Assembly (NCBI GenBank): GCA_947468085.1
Contig: CANIKY010000004.1
Location: 1 to 57,295, forward strand
Direction of reading: 5' to 3'
Length of the DNA stretch: 57,295 nt
DNA from: Paracoccaceae bacterium
GTDB lineage: Bacteria > Pseudomonadota > Alphaproteobacteria > Rhodobacterales > Rhodobacteraceae
The translations under genes and the position numbers were made by a program. Positions 52,057-57,295 of the stretch are shown piece by piece (the stretch's first letter is position 1; each line of letters opens with the position of its first letter). The notes under the pieces are model-generated. The model made no database searches. It saw only the letters and a program-made list of their open reading frames with translations, and was not told the DNA's origin.

Positions 52057-53513
52057 CCCAAGCGCTTTGGACCTCGGCCGAGGCGGTGGCCGCCACCGGT
52101 GGCACCAGCACCTGTCCTTGGGCAGCCAGCGGCGTGTCAATCGATACCCGAAGCTTGCAAGAGGGTGATCTTTTCGTCGCCCTGAAAGACGTCCGTGATG
52201 GGCATGAGTTTGTCGCCCAAGCCTTGTCCAAGGGCGCTGCTGCAGCCATCGTCAGCCATATTCCAGATGGGCTAGACCCAACCTCCCCGCTTTTGATTGT
52301 GCCTGATGTTTTGGCGGCCTTGACAGCCCTTGGGGCGGCGGGTCGTGCGCGCAGCAAGGCGAGTGTGGTGGGGGTGACGGGATCGGTTGGCAAAACCTCG
52401 ACCAAGGAAATGCTGCGCGCTATTTTGGCAGGACAAGGCCGCGTTCATGCGGCAGAGGCAAGCTATAACAACCACTGGGGCGTGCCCCTGACCTTGGCGC
52501 GCATGGCCCAAGATGCCGAATTTGCCGTGATCGAGATTGGCATGAACCACCCCGGCGAGATCGCCCCCCTTGCCCGCTTGGCCCGCCCCCATGTGGCGGT
52601 GATCACCACGGTGGCGGCAGCGCATCTTGAGGCTTTTGCCGATATTGCAGGCATCGCCCGCGAAAAGGCCGCAATTTGTGAAGGGTTGGAAGCGGGCGGT
52701 ACGGCTATATTACCAGCCGATCTGGAAACAACACCGCAGTTGATTGAGGCGGCCCACCGCATGGGTGCGCATATCCACACCTTCGGTTCCAGCGCTAACG
52801 CACAGTATCACCTAACTTCTGCCACTTTGGGCGACGGCGTTACCATTGCGCGCGCCGAACGTGCTGGAGTGCCGTTTTTGTTCAAGGTCCGCTCTGCGGG
52901 GCGCCACTTTGCCTTTAACGGGTTGGCGGCTTTGGCTGTTGCTGATGCTTTGGGTCTCGACAGTGCGGTCGCGGCCACCGACCTTGGCCTATGGGCGCCG
53001 CCCGCCGGACGCGGCACGCGCGAGCGTATTGTGCGCGACAGGCTGGAGGATGAGGGTTTTGATCTGATCGATGACGCCTTCAACGCCAATCCGGCTTCGA
53101 TGGGTGCAGCCCTTGAAGTGTTAATTGCAGCCAAACCGCAAGATGGGCCTGGCCGCTTCGCGCAGGGGCGGCGCATCGCCATTTTGGGGGATATGCTGGA
53201 ACTGGGCCCGACCGAAGGCGCGCTGCATCTGGCAATCGCCGATCACCCGGGGCTAGAGCAGATTTCTACCATCCACTGTGTCGGACCCCGTATGCACGCA
53301 CTTCACGCCGCTTTACCGCGCGCGCAACGTGGCGAATGGGTGCCCGAGGCGAAAGACTTGCTGCCGCGCCTGCGCAGCCTTGTCGATGCGGGCGATGTGG
53401 TGCTGGTGAAAGGATCCAAGGGGATCAAAGTGTCACTTCTCGTTGACGGCTTGCGCAAATTAGGCCACTCGGTCCCGATGCACGGGGCTGCCCAGATATT
53501 TGGAGGGGGATAA
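52053..53513 (+). CDS. murF: UDP-MurNAc-pentapeptide synthetase (D-Ala-D-Ala adding)
   Basis: A 486-residue Mur ligase. N-terminal substrate domain with SIDTRSLQEGDLFVAL, ATP loop VTGSVGKTSTKEMLRAIL, EIGMNHPGEIAPLARL, and the C-terminal DDAFNANPASMGAALEVL and LGDMLELG motifs. Overlaps murE (ATGA) and ends immediately before mraY. Confidence 0.97.
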   Translation: MTQALWTSAEAVAATGGTSTCPWAASGVSIDTRSLQEGDLFVALKDVRDGHEFVAQALSKGAAAAIVSHIPDGLDPTSPLLIVPDVLAALTALGAAGRARSKASVVGVTGSVGKTSTKEMLRAILAGQGRVHAAEASYNNHWGVPLTLARMAQDAEFAVIEIGMNHPGEIAPLARLARPHVAVITTVAAAHLEAFADIAGIAREKAAICEGLEAGGTAILPADLETTPQLIEAAHRMGAHIHTFGSSANAQYHLTSATLGDGVTIARAERAGVPFLFKVRSAGRHFAFNGLAALAVADALGLDSAVAATDLGLWAPPAGRGTRERIVRDRLEDEGFDLIDDAFNANPASMGAALEVLIAAKPQDGPGRFAQGRRIAILGDMLELGPTEGALHLAIADHPGLEQISTIHCVGPRMHALHAALPRAQRGEWVPEAKDLLPRLRSLVDAGDVVLVKGSKGIKVSLLVDGLRKLGHSVPMHGAAQIFGGG

Positions 53514-54596
53514 ATGCTGTATTGGATGACGCAGTTTGCCGATGGCGGTGGCATTTTCAACCTGTTCAAATATATCACCTTCCGCGCAGGCTGTGCCTTC
53601 ATCACGGCGCTGATTTTCGGCTTTATCTTCGGCCGCCCACTGATCGAATTGTTGCGCCGCAAGCAGGGCAAGGGCCAGCCCATCCGCGAAGACGGGCCGC
53701 AAAGCCACTTTTCCAAGGCAGGCACGCCCACGATGGGGGGGCTGCTGATCTTATCTGCGCTGGTCTTTGCCACGCTGGTCTGGGCGCGTCTAGACAATCC
53801 CTATATCTGGATCGTGCTCTTGGTGACTTTGGCCTTTGGCGGGATAGGCTTTGCCGATGACTATGCCAAGGTCACCAAGCAAAACACCAAGGGCGTCTCG
53901 TCGCGCATCCGCATTATCTTGGGATTGGTGATCGCTGGTTTGGCGACCTATGCGGCGGCAAGCTTTCATCCGGCGGGCTTGACGGACCAACTGGCCTTAC
54001 CCGTCTTCAAGAATACCCTGATCAATCTGGGCCTGTTCTATGTGCCGTTCGGGATGTTTGTCATTGTAGGGTCTGCTAATGCGGTCAACCTGACCGACGG
54101 CTTGGATGGGCTTGCCATCATGCCGGTGATGATCGCCGGCGCCACTTTGGGCGTGATCGCCTATGTTGTGGGCAACTTCAACTTTTCGGAATACTTGGGC
54201 GTGCATTTCGTGCCGGGCACGGGCGAGATCTTGATCTTTGCCGCGGCCCTATTCGGCGCGGGCCTTGGGTTCTTGTGGTACAATGCCCCGCCTGCCGCCG
54301 TGTTCATGGGCGATACGGGATCGCTGGCCTTGGGCGGCGCGCTTGGGGCGATTGCGGTCTGCATCAAGCATGAAATCGTGTTGGCCATTGTCGGCGGGCT
54401 ATTCGTCGTCGAGGCGCTTTCGGTGATCATTCAGGTGGCTTATTACAAGCGTACCAAAAAGCGCATCTTCCTGATGGCCCCCATCCACCACCATTTCGAA
54501 AAACGCGGCTGGGCCGAACCGCAGATTGTGATCCGCTTCTGGATCATATCGTTGATCCTGGCGATGCTGGGCCTTGCCACACTAAAGGTGCGCTAG
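53514..54596 (+). CDS. mraY: Phospho-MurNAc-pentapeptide translocase
   Basis: A 360-residue, ten-helix membrane enzyme making lipid I from UDP-MurNAc-pentapeptide and undecaprenyl phosphate. Motifs: [30 protein letters not shown] (catalytic Asp pair), [32 protein letters not shown], and [20 protein letters not shown] lies 8 nt before ATG 53514. Last gene of the cell-wall cluster in this window; murD/ftsW do not follow. Confidence 0.98.
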   Translation: MLYWMTQFADGGGIFNLFKYITFRAGCAFITALIFGFIFGRPLIELLRRKQGKGQPIREDGPQSHFSKAGTPTMGGLLILSALVFATLVWARLDNPYIWIVLLVTLAFGGIGFADDYAKVTKQNTKGVSSRIRIILGLVIAGLATYAAASFHPAGLTDQLALPVFKNTLINLGLFYVPFGMFVIVGSANAVNLTDGLDGLAIMPVMIAGATLGVIAYVVGNFNFSEYLGVHFVPGTGEILIFAAALFGAGLGFLWYNAPPAAVFMGDTGSLALGGALGAIAVCIKHEIVLAIVGGLFVVEALSVIIQVAYYKRTKKRIFLMAPIHHHFEKRGWAEPQIVIRFWIISLILAMLGLATLKVR

Positions 54597-54618
54597 GGGC
54601 GGGGCTTTCGCCCGCCCC
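54596..54618. terminator. GC hairpin between convergent mraY and gloA
   Basis: GGGGCGGG-N7-CCCGCCCC begins on the last base of the mraY stop and ends 8 nt before the gloA stop. No clear T tract on either strand, but the position between convergent genes suggests a shared terminator. Confidence 0.55.
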
Positions 54619-54626
54619 CATGACCC

Positions 54627-55055
54627 TTACCAGTGGCCCGTGTTGCCCATGCTGGCCCAAGGTTCTTGCGGGGGCAGGCTGTCGCCCATCTGCAAAATCT
54701 CGATCGAGATGTTGTCGGGGCTGCGCACAAAGGCCATGTGGCCGTCGCGCGGCGGGCGGTTGATCGTGACACCTGCGGTGGCCAGTTTGGCGCAGATGTC
54801 ATAGATGTTTTCGACCTCATAGGCCAAATGGCCAAAGTGCCGCCCATCTGACGGCAGACCCGTGTCGCCATCCCAGTTATAGGTCAGCTCAACAGGCGCT
54901 TCGGGCTGGCCGTGGGCGGCCAGAAAGATCAGTGAAAAGCGCCCCTTTTCATTGTCATAGCGGCGGATTTCTTCCAAGCCGAGCAGCTTGTAAAAGGCCA
55001 AAGACGCCTCAAGATCCAAGACGCGGACCATCGTGTGCAGATACCGAACTTTCAT
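54627..55055 (-). CDS. gloA: Lactoylglutathione lyase (glyoxalase I)
   Basis: A 142-residue glyoxalase I. Begins [21 protein letters not shown] (first metal His), then ELTYNWD (Glu), [16 protein letters not shown] (His), and ends ISIEILQMG (Glu), giving the H/E/H/E set for metal binding. ATG 55055 with AGGA 9 nt upstream; a longer frame is rejected because the family starts here. Detoxifies methylglyoxal with glutathione. Converges on mraY and diverges from thyX. Confidence 0.95.
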   Translation of the reverse strand: MKVRYLHTMVRVLDLEASLAFYKLLGLEEIRRYDNEKGRFSLIFLAAHGQPEAPVELTYNWDGDTGLPSDGRHFGHLAYEVENIYDICAKLATAGVTINRPPRDGHMAFVRSPDNISIEILQMGDSLPPQEPWASMGNTGHW

Positions 55056-55194
55056 CGCGGGGATTCCTATCCTGTGGGGTAGGCCTGTTCTAGCAGGCCC
55101 AAACCGGCGCGTCAGCGGCCAAATCACCCCGCCCCTGACATTCCCGCGCCTGACGGCTATTCTAAGCGCGACTCACGCCAGAAAGGCCCGCCTG

Positions 55195-56100
55195 ATGCCC
55201 CTGTCTCCCGACCAGATTGCCGAGATCGAAGCCGCCCGCGCCACGCCGCGCCTGACCCTGCGCGCGGTCAGTGATGGGATGGAAAGCCATCTGTACAAAG
55301 CTTACCCCGTGCTGGATCACGGGCTGGTGCGGGTGATCGACTATATGGGCGACGATGGGGCCATCGTGCAGGCCGCCCGCGTCAGCTATGGGGCGGGCAC
55401 GAAACATGTGCAAAACGACGAAGGGCTGATCCGCTATCTGATGCGCCATTGGCATTCGACGCCGTTCGAGATGTGCGAGATTAAGCTGCATATCAAACTG
55501 CCGGTCTTTGTAGCGCGCCAATGGATCCGCCACCGCACCGCCAATGTGAACGAATACTCCGCCCGCTATTCCATTCTGGACCGCGAGTTTTACATTCCCG
55601 AACCCTCGCAATTGGCCGCGCAATCAAGCGTGAATAACCAAGGGCGGGGGGAGGTGCTGTCGGGCGAAGAATCCGCCCGCGTGCTGGATATGCTTAAACG
55701 CGATGCGGCAACCGCCTATGACCATTACGAAGACATGCTCTCGCAAGAGGGGCAACAGGGGCTGGCGCGCGAATTGGCGCGGATGAACCTGCCGATGAAT
55801 ATTTACACCCAGTGGTATTGGAAGGTCGATCTGCACAACCTGTTCCATTTCCTGCGCCTGCGGGCCGACAGCCACGCCCAATATGAAATCCGCGTCTATG
55901 CCGAAGAGATGTGCCGCTTGGTCAAAGACTGGGTGCCGCTGGCTTACGGCGCGTTCGAAGATTACCGCATGGGTGGGGCGACTTTGAGTGCCAAGGCCTT
56001 GGCCGTGCTGAAACGGCGGTTGGCGGGGGAGGCGGTGGACCAAGAGAGCAGCGGGATGAGCAAAGGGGAATGGCGGGAGTTTATGGAGGTTTTGGGATAA
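55195..56100 (+). CDS. thyX: Flavin-dependent thymidylate synthase
   Basis: A 301-residue ThyX, making dTMP from dUMP with FAD and methylene-THF. The ThyX motif is [17 protein letters not shown] (RHRxxNxxSxRYS), followed by YIPEP, and later [22 protein letters not shown] conserved [20 protein letters not shown] block precedes it. ATG 55195. Its TAA shares the A of the next gene's ATG. Confidence 0.97.
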   Translation: MPLSPDQIAEIEAARATPRLTLRAVSDGMESHLYKAYPVLDHGLVRVIDYMGDDGAIVQAARVSYGAGTKHVQNDEGLIRYLMRHWHSTPFEMCEIKLHIKLPVFVARQWIRHRTANVNEYSARYSILDREFYIPEPSQLAAQSSVNNQGRGEVLSGEESARVLDMLKRDAATAYDHYEDMLSQEGQQGLARELARMNLPMNIYTQWYWKVDLHNLFHFLRLRADSHAQYEIRVYAEEMCRLVKDWVPLAYGAFEDYRMGGATLSAKALAVLKRRLAGEAVDQESSGMSKGEWREFMEVLG

Positions 56101-57287
56101 TGCCACTCCTTTCGCTCTGGAAATCTGATCCTGCCACTGTTGAAAAATTCACGATTCAACAAATTGTTTCATTCGCCGGTAATGGTAAGCTTCATGATGA
56201 TTCTGAGTGCTCGTTAGAGCCTCGTTCCTATCTTTCAGGCATTAAGACGGAAAAAATCGCGAAATACGTTGATTTTTGTCTCGCTGAGCAATTCGACAAG
56301 AGTGGAAGTATTCTTCAAGATTTGGTAAATGAGCTAGGCCGACGATTGGATTATGTCGCTGAGAATGGATTGTATTCTGGGCGGAAGAATGCAATTGGAA
56401 ATGACGGACTTTGGCAATCACCTGAAAACCACTCCATTGTTATCGAAGTCAAGACTACAGACGCATATCGGATTCCTCTTGATGTTATTGCAACTTATAG
56501 ATCAAAACTGATCGCATCTCACAAAATCAGTGAAAAGTCATCAATATTGATAGTCGTCGGGAGGCAAGATACAGGTGAGCTGGAGGCGCAGGTTCGCGGT
56601 TCACGGCACGCGTGGGATATCCGCTTAATTAGTGTTGAGGCGTTGATAAAACTTGTGAATATTAAAGAAAACTCCATGGAAGCGGAAACTGGAAGAAAGA
56701 TTAGAAGTGTACTTGTGCCCGTTGAATATACTAGAGTTGACAGTTTAGTAGAAGTTGTTTTCGCTGCCGCCAGCGATGCACTAGAGGTTGAGCCATTTAT
56801 TGGATCTGATCCGTCTATCGAAGTACAAAGCACAGAAAACCAAAGCATAGATGTTAGTAACTCAGGCGACATTCAAACGGTGCGTGAGAAAATCGTTTCA
56901 GTATTCGATCGGAAGAATGGCTCGTCTTTGATCCGAAAAAGCCGCGCGATGTATTGGACGGCTGATCACTCTCTGCGTTTGGTTTGTGCTATTTCAAAGC
57001 ATTATGAAAGTGGCAATGCTTACTGGTATGCATTTCATCCCGCATGGAAATCGTTTCTTGAAGAGGGAACATCCGGTGTATTTGTTCTGGGCTGTCTCGA
57101 TTTAGAACGGGCATTTGTTATCCCTATACCGTTTTTGTCTGCGATACTTCCTGATTTGAATACTACACAACGCTCGGACTCAGTGTATTGGCACATCCGA
57201 CTTGATTTTAACCCGTCGGGCGCTGTTTACATTGTGATTCCGAAGAAGGCTCCCGTTGCTCTGGAGGGTTATGCATTGGTGCTATAA
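56100..57287 (+). CDS. Putative PD-(D/E)XK nuclease (restriction-endonuclease-like), AT-rich
   Basis: A 395-residue protein with a likely nuclease core at residues 85-185: NDGLW (Asp 102) and, 14 residues on, IVIEVKTTDAY (Glu 116, Lys 118), the PD-(D/E)XK pattern, then ILIVVGRQDTGELEAQ and RHAWDIRLISVEAL. A separate C-terminal domain contains NAYWYAFHPAWKSFLEEG and YWHIRLDFNPSGAVYIVIP. ATG 56100 has GGAGG 10 nt upstream and overlaps the thyX stop. The gene is far richer in A+T than everything to its left, with unlike codon use, so recent transfer is likely. No methyltransferase is seen in the window. Probably a restriction or defence nuclease; family name not known to me. Confidence 0.75.
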   Translation: MPLLSLWKSDPATVEKFTIQQIVSFAGNGKLHDDSECSLEPRSYLSGIKTEKIAKYVDFCLAEQFDKSGSILQDLVNELGRRLDYVAENGLYSGRKNAIGNDGLWQSPENHSIVIEVKTTDAYRIPLDVIATYRSKLIASHKISEKSSILIVVGRQDTGELEAQVRGSRHAWDIRLISVEALIKLVNIKENSMEAETGRKIRSVLVPVEYTRVDSLVEVVFAAASDALEVEPFIGSDPSIEVQSTENQSIDVSNSGDIQTVREKIVSVFDRKNGSSLIRKSRAMYWTADHSLRLVCAISKHYESGNAYWYAFHPAWKSFLEEGTSGVFVLGCLDLERAFVIPIPFLSAILPDLNTTQRSDSVYWHIRLDFNPSGAVYIVIPKKAPVALEGYALVL

Positions 57288-57295
57288 CGAACGTC

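Overview
The window is about 57 kb of a GC-rich alphaproteobacterial chromosome, most likely family Rhodobacteraceae (Rhodobacter/Roseobacter group). Pointers are the pccB–two small genes–pccA–mutase order, a GntR-controlled oligopeptide-type ABC operon with a Tat-exported binding protein, BioMNY, BetI–BetA, and above all a DUF1127 gene followed by hairpins carrying CCTCCTCCC loops, the arrangement known as ccaF1–CcsR1-4 ('cuckoo' RNAs) in Rhodobacter sphaeroides. Family assignments come from reading the sequence and from knowledge of the families; no database search was possible.

Layout. 1–9.5 kb: one minus-strand operon (GntR regulator, amidase, periplasmic binding protein, two permeases, fused ATPase, two M20 peptidases; the last runs off the left edge) for uptake and hydrolysis of an amide or peptide-like compound. 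9.8–17.3 kb: a phosphomannomutase diverging from a plus-strand sugar cluster (Gfo/Idh/MocA dehydrogenase, TIM-barrel isomerase, alpha/beta hydrolase, a decayed ROK regulator, transaldolase, pentulose/hexulose-phosphate 3-epimerase, ROK kinase). 17.4–20.5 kb: a 41-residue basic protein, a GFA-type protein, an inositol-monophosphatase family enzyme and an ABC-F ATPase. 20.6–22.5 kb: metR and metF diverging around a perfect MetR box. 22.7–27.2 kb: aroQ, then a short acyl-CoA ligase and a thiolase-like gene converging on bioY-bioN-bioM. 27.3–35.8 kb: gabT, dprA, topA, betI-betA and a CoxG/SRPBCC protein. 35.9–44.1 kb: a Bcr/CflA-type exporter and the propionyl-CoA operon pccB–x–y–pccA–methylmalonyl-CoA mutase.

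44.2–44.9 kb, minus strand: the most striking feature. A 71-residue DUF1127 protein gene is followed by eight hairpins, each with the anti-Shine–Dalgarno motif CTCCTCCC in its loop, arranged as four two-hairpin units and ending in a very strong bidirectional terminator. Wobble pairs in the stems show that the RNA is read from the minus strand. A sigma-32-like promoter lies in front of the protein gene.

45.1–54.6 kb: an Mrp ATPase and the first part of the division/cell-wall cluster (mraZ, rsmH, ftsL, ftsI, murE, murF, mraY), preceded by a long structured leader. The cluster then breaks: glyoxalase I, thyX and finally an AT-rich gene for a PD-(D/E)XK-type nuclease that looks recently acquired.

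A GC-hairpin repeat (CATATGTG..CAAATAT followed by a palindrome) recurs in at least three, probably four, intergenic gaps.
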